From NCBI RefSeq assembly GCF_021919345.1, contig NZ_CP089293.1, positions 2,914,001 through 2,978,000 on the forward strand: 64,000 nt of DNA. Reading direction: 5' to 3'. Positions 9,704 to 18,803 of the stretch are shown here, piece after piece (position 1 is the stretch's first letter; every line of letters begins with the position of its first letter). The translations under genes and the position numbers were made by a program. The notes under the pieces are model-generated. The model was not told the DNA's origin and searched no databases. It was given only the letters and a program-made list of their open reading frames with translations. The stretch is from Paenarthrobacter nicotinovorans (GTDB lineage: Bacteria > Actinomycetota > Actinomycetes > Actinomycetales > Micrococcaceae).

Positions 9704-10828
9704 TTACCGCTTCCTTCGTTTGGCTCCCCTGCCGGACCGTTCCTGGGCCTGGTCATGTTTGTAACGTTCGACGGCGCGTTGGCCCCTGTCTGCCGACATC
9801 ACCTTTTGGTGCCATTCGCGCTGGTAGGCGCGGCGGGCCGCGGCATCATGTTTGCGGTTCAGGGCAGCGAGCTCGCGTTGCAGTTTCAAGTAGCTGGCCC
9901 ATCGCCGGGGATCCAGGGCCTCCTCGGCGAGCGCTTGCTGCACGGCGCAGCCGGGCTCCGCCTGGTGGGCGCAGTCGGCAAATCGGCACTGGGCGAAGAG
10001 TTCGTCAAGGTCACCGAACATCTCCTCCATCCCGTCCTCCGCGTCGAAGAGTCCGAACCCGCGCACCCCGGGAGTGTCCATCAGGACAGCTCCGCCGCTG
10101 AGGGGCACCAGTTCCCTGGCCGTTGTGGTGTGTTTGCCCTTGCCGTCGCCGGCGCGGACGGCACCGGTCTGCTGGACGTCGCGGCCTGCCAGGGCGTTGA
10201 TGAGCGTCGATTTCCCCGCTCCTGAGGGACCCAGAAGAACCAGGGTGGCGCCGTCGGGGATGTGCTGCATGAGTTCGTCGAGCCCATCGCCGTGCTCGGC
10301 GGAGGTGGTGACCACCTCCACGCCCGCAGCCTGCACGATGACCTCCCCCACGACGTCATCCGCGAGGTCCGCCAGGTCGGCTTTGGTAATAACCACCAGC
10401 GGTGTGGCCCCTGAGTCCCAAGCAGCCACCAGGGTGCGCTCCAGGCGGTTGTGCGTGAGTGGCCGGTCCACGGGGACCACCACTGCGACGATGTCGATGT
10501 TGCTGCCCAGGATTTGTTCCTCGGAGGAAGCCTCGAAGGCCCGCTTGCGGCTCAGCGCGGAATAGCGTGGAAGGACGGCGACGACGGCCGGCTCGCCTGC
10601 ACTGTTCCGGCCGACCCAGACCCAGTCCCCCGTGGCGGGCACCAGTCCTTGGGTGGGATAGGGCAAATGCAGCAGGCCTTCACCGGAGGCAACGAGAACG
10701 CGGTTGCGGTCCAGGCGGACCACCCTTCCGGGGCTGGCTGCGTCCTGGTTGTCCGCCGGAAGATTGGCGCTGAAGAGCGCTGCTGTCTTGGCTGTAAAGC
10801 CGTATTCCGCAGGTCCGCGGAATGGCAT
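9704..10828 (-). CDS. rsgA: Ribosome small subunit-dependent GTPase A
   Basis: Circularly permuted GTPase that acts late in 30S subunit maturation. The motifs appear in permuted order: G4 TKAD, then G1 GPSGAGKST, a GKHTTT switch, and G3 DTPG. A C-terminal zinc site is formed by CRFADCAHQAEPGC. The C-terminus is highly basic. The ATG at 10828 (MPFRGPAEYGF) is chosen. An in-frame start at 10897 would add 23 residues made of imperfect NTYAN-like repeats, which look like low-complexity upstream DNA rather than protein. The gene appears monocistronic. Confidence 0.93.
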   Translation of the reverse strand: MPFRGPAEYGFTAKTAALFSANLPADNQDAASPGRVVRLDRNRVLVASGEGLLHLPYPTQGLVPATGDWVWVGRNSAGEPAVVAVLPRYSALSRKRAFEASSEEQILGSNIDIVAVVVPVDRPLTHNRLERTLVAAWDSGATPLVVITKADLADLADDVVGEVIVQAAGVEVVTTSAEHGDGLDELMQHIPDGATLVLLGPSGAGKSTLINALAGRDVQQTGAVRAGDGKGKHTTTARELVPLSGGAVLMDTPGVRGFGLFDAEDGMEEMFGDLDELFAQCRFADCAHQAEPGCAVQQALAEEALDPRRWASYLKLQRELAALNRKHDAAARRAYQREWHQKVMSADRGQRAVERYKHDQAQERSGRGAKRRKR

Positions 10829-11097
10829 GGTGCTGCTCAATGAAGGGTCGCTTGAAGAAGCGTAAGTGTTCGCGTAGGTATTCGCGTGAGTGTTCAATGG
10901 GATGCCTCTGCTGAGGCCCGGTTGCCTGCTACTGGCGGGCAGATGCCGGGACAGGATGAGTGGTGTGATGACGGTGCGCCGCCGCGTGCGGGGCGCGCGA
11001 AGTTATGGCAATCATCAAAATCCACCTCCTTGGGCATCAGGGCCGGCATGGAAGGCCGGCAACGATGCCAAGCCTAGCCAACCGTTGGGCAGCTTGG

Positions 11098-11559
11098 CTA
11101 GCCCTCCGTGCCGGGCTTTCCGTCTGCCGGGCGCTCACTGTGGAGGCGCAGTGCCGTGTCGACCAGGGAAACCCTGTTCAGCTTCCCGACGTCATGCAAA
11201 GGAATCCACGCGGCATGGGTAGTACTGCCATCCACCTCGTAGGTCAGTTCTCCGCCCACCACGGTGGCCTCGTAGACAATACGCAGGGCCTCGAAGCCCC
11301 GAACTGAGCCGTCCGCCTGCGTCTCCCCGGGCCAGTGTCCGACGTCGATCCCCAACATCCGGTCAACCCTGGCCTCGTAGCCGGTTTCCTCCCGGACTTC
11401 GCGCCGGCACCCATCAACGGGGTGCTCGGCGAAATCCAAGCCTCCGCCGGGCAGGGTCCACCCCTCCTTGTCATCCTGCTTCCAGTAGGCCAGCAGGATC
11501 CGTTCCTCCTTGACGATGACGGCGTAGGCTGCGGGGCGGGTGTCGAACTGCGGGCTCAT
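11098..11559 (-). CDS. Nudix hydrolase
   Basis: Small (153 aa) pyrophosphohydrolase. A complete Nudix box is present: a Gly, five residues, Glu, seven residues, then REVREETGYE (about residues 38-62). The upstream YAVIVKEERILLAYWKQD is typical of MutT/NudF-like folds. The substrate (oxidised nucleotides, sugar nucleotides or others) cannot be inferred. It lies 30 bp downstream of the GH35 gene on the same strand and may be co-transcribed with it. Confidence 0.9.
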   Translation of the reverse strand: MSPQFDTRPAAYAVIVKEERILLAYWKQDDKEGWTLPGGGLDFAEHPVDGCRREVREETGYEARVDRMLGIDVGHWPGETQADGSVRGFEALRIVYEATVVGGELTYEVDGSTTHAAWIPLHDVGKLNRVSLVDTALRLHSERPADGKPGTEG

Positions 11560-11589
11560 CGTGCCAGCATAATTCGCTTTGCCTGATCC

Positions 11590-13386
11590 CTAGGGCAGTT
11601 CGGCGGCGGCGATGGGGCCGGGCTCTTCGGGGCCAAGGTCCGGCTGCTCACGAAGCTCGACGACGGTCCCCGGCTTGCCGAGTTCAAGAACCTTGATGCG
11701 GTTGAGGCCAACGTTCAGCAACGGTGCGGGCGCGTACAGGGTGACCTGTGGTCCTTTTTCCCAGTACCGTCCGAGAAGGAAACCATTGAGCCAGACGAAG
11801 CCCTTCCCGGAATCGGGCAAGGCAACGTAAGTATCAGCCGGTTCCCGCAGGTCAAAGTCGGCCCCGGCGAGGTCTTCCAACTCCTCGCTGCCCCACTCGG
11901 AGAGTGCCACCGGTACCTGTGTCCAGTGGAACGCGTAGCGCTGGTTGATGAGGACTCCGCCCAGGATTCCCTTGCCCTGCCCGGTGAGGGGCCCGTAGTT
12001 GATGCGGCCCAGGTTCTCCACCAGAATGTCCAGCTTGGCGGAGGCACCAGTCCCTGTCAGGGGCAAGCCTTCTGCGCCGCTCGTATCGTCCAGCACTCCG
12101 GCAAAAGCGCCGTCCACCCAGATGTAGGCGCGGTCGTTCAGGCCAGTGATCTTCAACCGGCACTCGCTGGGAGAGTCGGCGCGGCCCGGCAAGATGGCGT
12201 CGGCGGAGTACAGGACCATACCGGCGTCGAGCCCCAACTGTTCGAAGCTGAGGGGCTTGACACTGCTGACGGGCTTGCCGGAGCTGCGTGCAAGCTCCAG
12301 CACGTCCGGTCCGGCCGACAATGGCAGCGACTGCGCCGGGACCACCGGAGGGTCCGCCAGCAATTCGGCGGGGAGCCCGGGCATCTCCTCAATGCCTTGC
12401 GCACGGAAGAATTCTGCCCGGAAGGCATGGAACTTAGGCGTCAGGGCACCGTTCTCCGCGATGGGCGCGTCGGAGTCGTAGCTCGTGACCGTCGGCTGCA
12501 GGCGGGAGCCATCGTGGTTGCTTCCGGATCCGAGGCCGAAGTTGGTCCCGCCGTGGGCCATATAGACGCAAACGGAGCCGCCAAGATCAAGCATCTTGCG
12601 GGCTTCATGCGCTGCATCGGCGGCATCGCGCCGGTGGTGGTGTTCGCCCCAATGGTCAAACCAGCCGCCCCAGAACTCGACATTGAAGAACGGTTCACCT
12701 GGGCGACGTCGCTTCCATGTCTCCACGGCTTCATCTCCCCGGCTTCCCAGCGTCGCTGTAGCCCACGTTCCCGCGACAGAGCCGCCGTCCAGAAAGTAGT
12801 CCGTGCCGCCGTCGGCCGTGAACAGCAGCTCCGTGATGCCGCGCTCTTCGAGGACCCGGCGGTTCCAGCGGATGTATTCATGGTCATCGCCGTAGCTGCC
12901 GTACTCGTTCTCGATCTGCACGGCCACCACCGGCCCGCCCAAGGAGGCCTGCCGGGAAGCAACGATCGGCAGTAGGTGGTCGAACCATTCCTCAATGGCG
13001 GTGGTGAATACCGGGTCCATGCACCGCAGCCCGATGCCCGGGATGCCGGTCAACCATGACGGGAAGCCTCCGTTGTCCCATTCTGCGCAAATGTAGGGAC
13101 CCGGGCGGACGATGACGTCCAGACCTTCCTCTGCTGCGAGGTCGATGAAGTGGCCAACATCCCGCCAGCCGGTGAAGTCCGGTGCCGCATCACGCTGCGG
13201 CTGATGGAAGTTCCAGGCTACGTAGGTGTCAACAGTGTTGGCCCCCATGGCCTTGAGTCGACGCAAGCGGTCCCGCCACAGATCGGGGTGAACCCGGAAG
13301 TAGTGGATGGCTCCAGCGAGGATGCGGTACGGTTCACCCGAACGGTAAAGGACAGCGTCGTGGTAGCTCAAAAGGGCGTTGTTCAC
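11590..13386 (-). CDS. Glycoside hydrolase family 35 beta-galactosidase
   Basis: GH35 enzymes release terminal beta-galactose with retention. The signature RPGPYICAEWDNGGFPSWL lies at about residues 94-112, the proton donor in QIENEYGSYG (about 157) and the probable nucleophile in NVEFWGGWFDHWGE (about 238). C-terminal beta-sandwich domains follow, ending with GKGFVWLNGFLLGRYWEKGPQ. No signal peptide is visible at MNNALLSYHDAVLYRSGEPYR, so the enzyme is probably cytoplasmic. The 598-aa length is normal. It is divergent from the pirin gene across a 50-bp gap. No sugar transporter is adjacent. Confidence 0.92.
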   Translation of the reverse strand: MNNALLSYHDAVLYRSGEPYRILAGAIHYFRVHPDLWRDRLRRLKAMGANTVDTYVAWNFHQPQRDAAPDFTGWRDVGHFIDLAAEEGLDVIVRPGPYICAEWDNGGFPSWLTGIPGIGLRCMDPVFTTAIEEWFDHLLPIVASRQASLGGPVVAVQIENEYGSYGDDHEYIRWNRRVLEERGITELLFTADGGTDYFLDGGSVAGTWATATLGSRGDEAVETWKRRRPGEPFFNVEFWGGWFDHWGEHHHRRDAADAAHEARKMLDLGGSVCVYMAHGGTNFGLGSGSNHDGSRLQPTVTSYDSDAPIAENGALTPKFHAFRAEFFRAQGIEEMPGLPAELLADPPVVPAQSLPLSAGPDVLELARSSGKPVSSVKPLSFEQLGLDAGMVLYSADAILPGRADSPSECRLKITGLNDRAYIWVDGAFAGVLDDTSGAEGLPLTGTGASAKLDILVENLGRINYGPLTGQGKGILGGVLINQRYAFHWTQVPVALSEWGSEELEDLAGADFDLREPADTYVALPDSGKGFVWLNGFLLGRYWEKGPQVTLYAPAPLLNVGLNRIKVLELGKPGTVVELREQPDLGPEEPGPIAAAELP

Positions 13387-13436
13387 ACGGAACAGATTAG
13401 CTCAATTTCCAACATTTATGCACAGGTGATGAACAC

Positions 13437-14468
13437 GTGACCAATCTTGATACTTCCCCTGCACAGGAAGTTTGCCCTGCCGCACCCGAAGGGCAGGGTC
13501 CATGCGTTCAACTGTGGCCCGAACGCGAAGTCCCCCTGGGCGGCGTCCGCGCGATGAACGTCATGAGGACGCTGCCGCAGCGTGGACTGCCCACCGTAGG
13601 GGCCTGGTGCTTCCTGGACAGCTTCGGCCCGGACCGGGTGGCGATGAGCGTCCTTCCCCACCCCCACTGTGGTCTGCAGACAGTCACCTGGCCATTGGAA
13701 GGTGCCGTGCGGCACCGTGACAGCGTCGGGAGCGACGTTGTGGTGCGGCCCGGCGAGCTGAACATCATGACCGCCGGCAACGGTATTTCGCATTCCGAGT
13801 TCTCGGTCCTTCCGGCCACCACCGAAGACGGTTCCAGCCCCCTCGTCGAGGAATTGCCGGTGTCACGGGGACTTCAGCTCTGGGTTGCCCTTCCGGATGA
13901 GCACCGCCACCGCGCGCCGTCGTTCGAGCAAGTCCGGGATCTGCCGGTGGCCGTGGGAGACGGCTTCTCCGCCACGGTGATGGTGGGCGAGTTTGCCGGA
14001 CAGCGGTCCCCTGCCACCATGTTCAGCCCCATCGTTGGCGCCGACATCGTGGGATCGGGCCTGCTGGAACTTCCGTTGCGGCCCGACTTCGAGCACGCTG
14101 TACTGGTCCTGGACGGCCGCCTCGTCATTGACGGCCAGGAGGTGCAGGCCGGTCCCCTGGCCTATCTTGGCGCCGGCCGGAGCAGCCTCGCCGTGGAAGC
14201 GCAACCCGACACCCGCTTCATGCTCCTGGGCGGCGAGCCTTTCGGTGAAGACCTCCTCATGTGGTGGAACTTCGTTGGGCGGACGCACGAGGAAGTAGAA
14301 CAGGCCCGCGAAGAATGGGAGGCCGAAGGATTGCTCGACGCCGATGCTGCCGCGGCCTCGCGCTTCGGCCATGTCCATGGCCACGGACCAGATGCCGGTC
14401 CCGAAGCCGGCCGCATTCCGGCTCCCCCGCTTCCCGGCGTCAAGCTGCGTCCCCGTACGCGCGGCTGA
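13437..14468 (+). CDS. Pirin family protein
   Basis: Bicupin protein of 343 aa. The N-terminal pirin domain has the metal-site region HPHCGLQTVTWPLEGAVRHRDS (about residues 75-100) and GNGISHSE, with the conserved His residues and a Glu. Then come QLWVALPDEHRHRAPSFEQ and a C-terminal pirin_C region (GGEPFGEDLLMWWNFVGRTHEEVEQAREEWE). Bacterial pirins have been described as quercetin dioxygenases or redox-linked regulators; no role can be fixed here. The GTG at 13437 is preceded by AGGTGA at suitable spacing. It converges on the sugar-kinase gene with 3 bp between stops. Confidence 0.92.
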   Translation: MTNLDTSPAQEVCPAAPEGQGPCVQLWPEREVPLGGVRAMNVMRTLPQRGLPTVGAWCFLDSFGPDRVAMSVLPHPHCGLQTVTWPLEGAVRHRDSVGSDVVVRPGELNIMTAGNGISHSEFSVLPATTEDGSSPLVEELPVSRGLQLWVALPDEHRHRAPSFEQVRDLPVAVGDGFSATVMVGEFAGQRSPATMFSPIVGADIVGSGLLELPLRPDFEHAVLVLDGRLVIDGQEVQAGPLAYLGAGRSSLAVEAQPDTRFMLLGGEPFGEDLLMWWNFVGRTHEEVEQAREEWEAEGLLDADAAAASRFGHVHGHGPDAGPEAGRIPAPPLPGVKLRPRTRG

Positions 14469-14471
14469 GCC

Positions 14472-15419
14472 TTATTTCCGGCTTGATGCCCGCTGCTCGG
14501 CAATCAGACGGGGAACGCCAAAGACGGGATCCTGCCGCAGGATCCGAACATCCGTGATGCCTTGTTCGGCGAGTGCCGCCGTGAACGCTTCCTGCAAACG
14601 TGGAACGTTCATTCCCAGTCCGCTGCCCAGGATGACCGGACCGTTCAGGCCCAGCTGGCGGGTGACCTGTCCGGCGAGGTCGGCGAGGTCACGCCCGGCC
14701 TGCACCACCATTGCCTGGCTGGCCTCGTCACCGGCGTCGGCGGCTTCCACCACAACCCGGGCCTGTTGTGCCCAGTAGCGGCGGCCGGTGTCAGGTGAAT
14801 GGAACAGGGCTATGAGCTTCCCCGGCTCATCCACTCCGCAGGAATCCAGGAGAGCGCGGCTCAGCCGGTCAGGCTCCAAGCCCTGATTCATCCGCCGCAA
14901 ACTGTGCCGGACGGCTTCCCTTCCGAGCCAGTACCCGCTTCCTTCATCCCCCAGTAGGTAGCCCCAGCCACCCGCCCGGGCTTCCTCGCCGGCGTCGTTC
15001 TTTCCCCACGCCGCCGAACCGGTCCCGGCAATGACGGCCACACCGGTGCCAGCTCCCCCGGCCGCCAGCAGCAGCCTCGAATCGTGGACCACGGTGATGC
15101 GCGCCCCCGGCGCGTGGGGGGCGATCAGGTCTGCGAGCGCCTGGGCATCTTCTTGCGTATCGATTCCGCCGGCACCTGCGTATACCTGGTCGATCCGGCC
15201 ACCACCGATTTTTCCGAACAATTCGGCCAGGTTCGCCGCAGCCTGCTCCCGGCTGACATTCTGGACGTTGGCACTGCCTGACGTTTCATCCCGGACCGGT
15301 TCGTCGTCCTGAAACCTCACACCGCGGGTCTTGGTGCCGCCTATGTCGAGCCCGATAACGGTGCCGCTCGCGGCCGCGGAGGGGGCAGGGGAATGCAGGG
15401 CAGAGTCATGATTGTTCAC
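14472..15419 (-). CDS. BadF/BadG-type ATPase, probable N-acetylglucosamine kinase
   Basis: Member of the sugar-kinase/Hsp70/actin fold. Phosphate 1 motif: GLDIGGTKTRGVRF (about residue 24). Phosphate 2: VAVIAGTGSAAWG. GGWGYLLGDEGSGYWLGREAV is the family-typical block, and the adenosine motif is VILGSGLGMN. These fit BcrAD_BadFG proteins close to eukaryotic-type GlcNAc kinase (NagK). The 315-aa length fits. The GTG at 15419 is assigned as start. It is divergent from the nitronate monooxygenase gene with only 41 bp between starts. Substrate assignment is inferred. Confidence 0.82.
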   Translation of the reverse strand: MNNHDSALHSPAPSAAASGTVIGLDIGGTKTRGVRFQDDEPVRDETSGSANVQNVSREQAAANLAELFGKIGGGRIDQVYAGAGGIDTQEDAQALADLIAPHAPGARITVVHDSRLLLAAGGAGTGVAVIAGTGSAAWGKNDAGEEARAGGWGYLLGDEGSGYWLGREAVRHSLRRMNQGLEPDRLSRALLDSCGVDEPGKLIALFHSPDTGRRYWAQQARVVVEAADAGDEASQAMVVQAGRDLADLAGQVTRQLGLNGPVILGSGLGMNVPRLQEAFTAALAEQGITDVRILRQDPVFGVPRLIAEQRASSRK

Positions 15420-15460
15420 CGTGAAAGACTAGCTTGGAGCGTCCTGAGGAGGAACCGACC

Positions 15461-16495
15461 ATGCCTCAATTCCTGTTTGGCACACCATTTATTGCGGCCC
15501 CGATGGCAGGAGGGACATCAACAACGAAGTTGGTACACGCTGTCCATGAGGCCGGCGGGCTGGGCTTCCTCGCTGCCGGGTACAAGAGTCCCGGGTCCAT
15601 GGCTGCGGAGGTCTCCGCTGCGAGGGCGCTGGGGATCAGGTTCGGCATGAACGTCTTTGTTCCGGACCCGGACGCACTGTCGCCGGGGCCCAAGGAGCGG
15701 GCACGGCTGGAAGCCTACCGCGCCGAGCTGGAACCAGAGGCTGCGCGCTACGGTGTCACGTTGCCCCCGCTTCGCCTCGATGACGATGACGCCTGGCAGG
15801 AGAAGATCGACATCCTCGTGACGGACCCGGTGGAAGTGGTGAGTTTCGCTTTCGGCCTCCCTGGGCGCGAAGTGGTCGGGTCCCTGCAGAAGGCCGGAAC
15901 ACTCGTTGTCACCAGTGTGACCAGTGTTCAGGAAGCCCTCGCCGCTGCCGAGGAGGGCCCTGACGCACTGGTCGTCCAGCACGCCTCCGCAGGGGCACAT
16001 ACTGCGGCCTTCCTGGCCGGCAGTCCGGATACGTCGCCGGCCAGTACGACGGCGGACCTGGTCGCCCGGGTGCGGGCCGCCGTCGGGCTTCCGCTGATAG
16101 CTGCCGGCGCGATCATGGACGGCAATACGCTCCGCGGGGTCCTGGCTGCCGGTGCAGCAGCCGCCCAGGTTGGCACCGCCCTGCTCCGCACGGACGAAAG
16201 CGGCGCGCGCCAATCGCACAAGGACGCGTTGGGGAATCCTGAGTTCACTGAAACCGCCATGACCCAGGCTTTCACGGGACGTCCGGCACGTTCCCTGGTG
16301 AACGAGTTCGTACAGGATCATCAGGATGCCCCCAAGGGCTACCCGGCCATCCACCACCTCACTGCCCCGGTCCGTGCTGCGGCGTCCGCGGCGGGCGATC
16401 CGCACCGCCTCAACTTGTGGGCAGGAACGGGCTGGAAGCAGGCGCGGACAGGATCAGCGAGGGATGTTGTCAGGGAGTTCCTGAACGGGCTCTAA
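15461..16495 (+). CDS. Nitronate monooxygenase family (2-nitropropane dioxygenase-like)
   Basis: FMN-dependent TIM-barrel enzyme that oxidises alkyl nitronates such as propionate-3-nitronate. The family features are PFIAAPMAGGTSTTKLVHAV at the N-terminus, GFLAAGYKS, VQHASAGAHTAAFL, IAAGAIMDGNTLRGVLAAGAAAAQVGTALLRTDES and a GRPARSLVNEF segment. The ATG at 15461 is set by a strong GAGGAGG at 15446-15452; a longer frame from 15434 would bypass it. The product is 344 aa. The 3' end overlaps the LysR gene by 26 bp, tail to tail. Confidence 0.88.
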   Translation: MPQFLFGTPFIAAPMAGGTSTTKLVHAVHEAGGLGFLAAGYKSPGSMAAEVSAARALGIRFGMNVFVPDPDALSPGPKERARLEAYRAELEPEAARYGVTLPPLRLDDDDAWQEKIDILVTDPVEVVSFAFGLPGREVVGSLQKAGTLVVTSVTSVQEALAAAEEGPDALVVQHASAGAHTAAFLAGSPDTSPASTTADLVARVRAAVGLPLIAAGAIMDGNTLRGVLAAGAAAAQVGTALLRTDESGARQSHKDALGNPEFTETAMTQAFTGRPARSLVNEFVQDHQDAPKGYPAIHHLTAPVRAAASAAGDPHRLNLWAGTGWKQARTGSARDVVREFLNGL

Positions 16496-17465
16496 CGAGT
16501 TCGGCCAACAGTTCGCCGCCTTCGGTCACCACCAGTTCGCGAAAAAGCCGAACCGCGTCCGGCTCGAAAGTCCGCTCCCGCCAGGCGATGCCAATCTGCC
16601 GGAACGCCAGATCGGATTCAATGGACACCTCGACGAGCCCGAGTTCCGTCTTGGGCAGATATTGTCCGGTGCCGGAGCCGGGCCCGGCGGGCGGGAGGAT
16701 GCTGAACCCCAACCCTGCCGAGACCAGCCCTCGGGCGGATGTGGACTCCTGGACCTCAAAGGCAATGCGTGGCCGGAACCCTGCTTCACGGAACAGTGCC
16801 TCCCCCAGCGCCCGCAAGCCGACTCCGGCCGGCAGCGTCACGTAGGGGTCGTGCCGCAGCTCCGAGAGGTTGACGCTGGGCCGCCCGGCCAAGGGGTGCC
16901 GGTAGTGCAGCACAGCCCTCAGCGGCTCCCGGTACAGCGGATGGGAGCGGATGCCCCGGCCCTCCGGCGCTATGGGCGCCGTCAAGGCGAAGTCCATCTC
17001 CCCACTGGCCAACTGTTGCAGGCAATCGTCGCGGGGTCCCTGCCAGAGTTCGAACGCTGCGTGGGGATGGCGGCCGCGGAACGCACTGATCAGGAGAGGG
17101 AGGGTGGCTTCGCCGAACGTGTGCTGGAACGAGACTCCGATCCGCCCCCGCACGACGTCCGATTCGTGGCGTACCCGGTCCAGGCCTGCCTGGAAATCCT
17201 CCAGCGCAGCGTCGATGTACGGGAGGAGGGCCTTCGCGGCTGAGGTGAGACGTATACCGCGTCCGTCCCGCACCAACAGGTCCATCCCAACGATCGCACT
17301 GGCCCGAGCCACGGCCCTGCTGACCGTGGACTGCGGTACCCCGAGCAATTCCGCGGTTTCCGTCATATGTTCGGTGCGGCCCAGTTCTGCCAGGACCGGC
17401 AGGAGCGGGAGGAGTTGGACAAGCTGCTGGTGATCCGGTTCCACGACGTTCCCTTTCAGCAACAC
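16470..17465 (-). CDS. LysR family transcriptional regulator
   Basis: N-terminal winged HTH (LLPVLAELGRTEHMTETAELLGVPQSTVSRAVARASAIVGMDLLVRDGRGIRLT, about residues 18-70) and a periplasmic-binding-like effector domain (GRIGVSFQHTFGEATLPLLISAFRGRHPHAAFELWQG) make this a LysR regulator of 331 aa, slightly longer than usual. It is divergent from an MFS transporter gene with 77 bp between starts, the standard layout for local activation of the transporter. A dyad with the LysR-box shape lies in that gap. Confidence 0.92.
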   Translation of the reverse strand: MLLKGNVVEPDHQQLVQLLPLLPVLAELGRTEHMTETAELLGVPQSTVSRAVARASAIVGMDLLVRDGRGIRLTSAAKALLPYIDAALEDFQAGLDRVRHESDVVRGRIGVSFQHTFGEATLPLLISAFRGRHPHAAFELWQGPRDDCLQQLASGEMDFALTAPIAPEGRGIRSHPLYREPLRAVLHYRHPLAGRPSVNLSELRHDPYVTLPAGVGLRALGEALFREAGFRPRIAFEVQESTSARGLVSAGLGFSILPPAGPGSGTGQYLPKTELGLVEVSIESDLAFRQIGIAWRERTFEPDAVRLFRELVVTEGGELLAELVRARSGTP

Positions 17466-17470
17466 AACTC

Positions 17471-17506
17471 ATGCATATCTGCATCAATTATACGTAACCC
17501 ATGCAT
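17471..17506. promoter_or_regulatory. Candidate LysR operator in the LysR/MFS divergent region
   Basis: ATGCA-tatc-TGCAT (17471-17484) is a perfect 5-bp dyad with a 4-nt spacer. A second ATGCAT stands at 17501-17506. LysR boxes are typically short dyads of this kind (T-N11-A), and two sites one to two helical turns apart are common. A TACTCT -10-like box at 17531-17536 sits 6 nt before the transporter GTG, suggesting a leaderless message. Confidence 0.55.
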
Positions 17507-17542
17507 TGGAACGGGTAGTCGAGGTCGTCCTACTCTGGGCCG

Positions 17543-18772
17543 GTGAACAGAACGAGCATTGAGGCTGAAACCGAAAGCTGGGACGGGCACGCCAAGGGGT
17601 CCCGCGGCTACAGCCGTGTTCTGGCGGCATTGGCCCTGGCCGGCGTCGCGACGTTCGCACAGCTGTATTCCACCCAGGCCGTGCTGCCCCTCATGGCAGC
17701 GGACCTCCGGATCACTGCAGCGGAAGCCGCACTCAGCATTTCGCTGGCCACGGTTGGTCTCGCCGCCACCGTGCTTCCGTGGTCGTTTGTTGCCGACAGG
17801 ATCGGCAGGGTCCGTGCCATGGCCATCGGCATCGCTGCCGCTACGATCCTGGGGCTTCTTGTTCCGCTGGCCCCGAATGTGCCCATGCTGCTGGGTCTGC
17901 GGATGCTGGAAGGCATGGCCCTGGGCGGTATACCCGCAATCGCCATCGCGTACCTCAATGAGGAAGTCACCAAGATCCATACCGCCCTGGCCGCCGGGAG
18001 CTACGTAGCCGGCACCACCCTGGGCGGCCTTGCCGGGCGACTCGTGGCGGGTCCCGCCGGCGAACTGTGGGGCTGGCGTGCAGCGACCCTTGCCGTGTCG
18101 CTGCTGGCCACCGTGTCCGCCGTCCTGTTCCTGGTGCTTGTTCCCAAACAGCGCCGCTTCACGCCAGCCCCGGCCGCAGGGTTCCGTGGCGCCATCAGTA
18201 CGTTGGGCGGACATTCACGCAATCCAAAACTCCTGTCCTTGTACCTGCAGGCGTTCCTCCTCATGGGTGGCTTCGTAGCGGTCTACAACTACCTGGGTTT
18301 CCGGTTGCATGCCGAGCCTTTTGGGCTGCCAGCCACCCTGGTCAGCCTCATATTTCTTGCCTACTTGTCGGGCACGGTAAGTTCCCGCTGGGCGGCCGGG
18401 CTCACCACCAGGTTCGGACGGCGGAACGTCCTGGTAGCGGGCATCGCCGTTTTGTCGGCCGGGTTGGCATTGACCCTGGTGGATAACCTTGTGGCCATCC
18501 TTGCCGGGCTGGTAGTTTTCACCGGCGGCTTCTTCGCGGCCCACAGCGTGGGCTCCGGCTGGACCGGCGCCATTGCCACTACCGGCCGGGCACAGGCAGC
18601 GTCCCTGTACAACCTGTCCTATTACCTCGGTTCCAGCGTGATCGGATGGGCCGGAGGCCTGGTCTTCCAGCACTTCGGCTGGACCGCTTTGGCGGCGGGC
18701 GTCATCGCCCTGTCATGCACGACGGCGGCAGTCACCTTGGCAGTGCACCGTTCACCACGGATTTCCCGCTGA
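17543..18772 (+). CDS. MFS transporter (YnfM-like, 12 TM)
   Basis: Major facilitator of 409 aa with about 12 TM helices. The motif A-like loop between TM2 and TM3 is WSFVADRIGRVRAMAIG, repeated weakly as RWAAGLTTRFGRRNVLVAG in the second half. The beginning (FAQLYSTQAVLPLMAADLRITAAEAALSISL) resembles YnfM and related drug or metabolite exporters. The GTG start is apparently leaderless. It is divergent from the LysR gene, which probably controls it. The substrate is unknown. Confidence 0.88.
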   Translation: MNRTSIEAETESWDGHAKGSRGYSRVLAALALAGVATFAQLYSTQAVLPLMAADLRITAAEAALSISLATVGLAATVLPWSFVADRIGRVRAMAIGIAAATILGLLVPLAPNVPMLLGLRMLEGMALGGIPAIAIAYLNEEVTKIHTALAAGSYVAGTTLGGLAGRLVAGPAGELWGWRAATLAVSLLATVSAVLFLVLVPKQRRFTPAPAAGFRGAISTLGGHSRNPKLLSLYLQAFLLMGGFVAVYNYLGFRLHAEPFGLPATLVSLIFLAYLSGTVSSRWAAGLTTRFGRRNVLVAGIAVLSAGLALTLVDNLVAILAGLVVFTGGFFAAHSVGSGWTGAIATTGRAQAASLYNLSYYLGSSVIGWAGGLVFQHFGWTALAAGVIALSCTTAAVTLAVHRSPRISR

Positions 18773-18803
18773 TTCGGGCCGTGTTGGTCCTACAATCGGA
18801 GGC

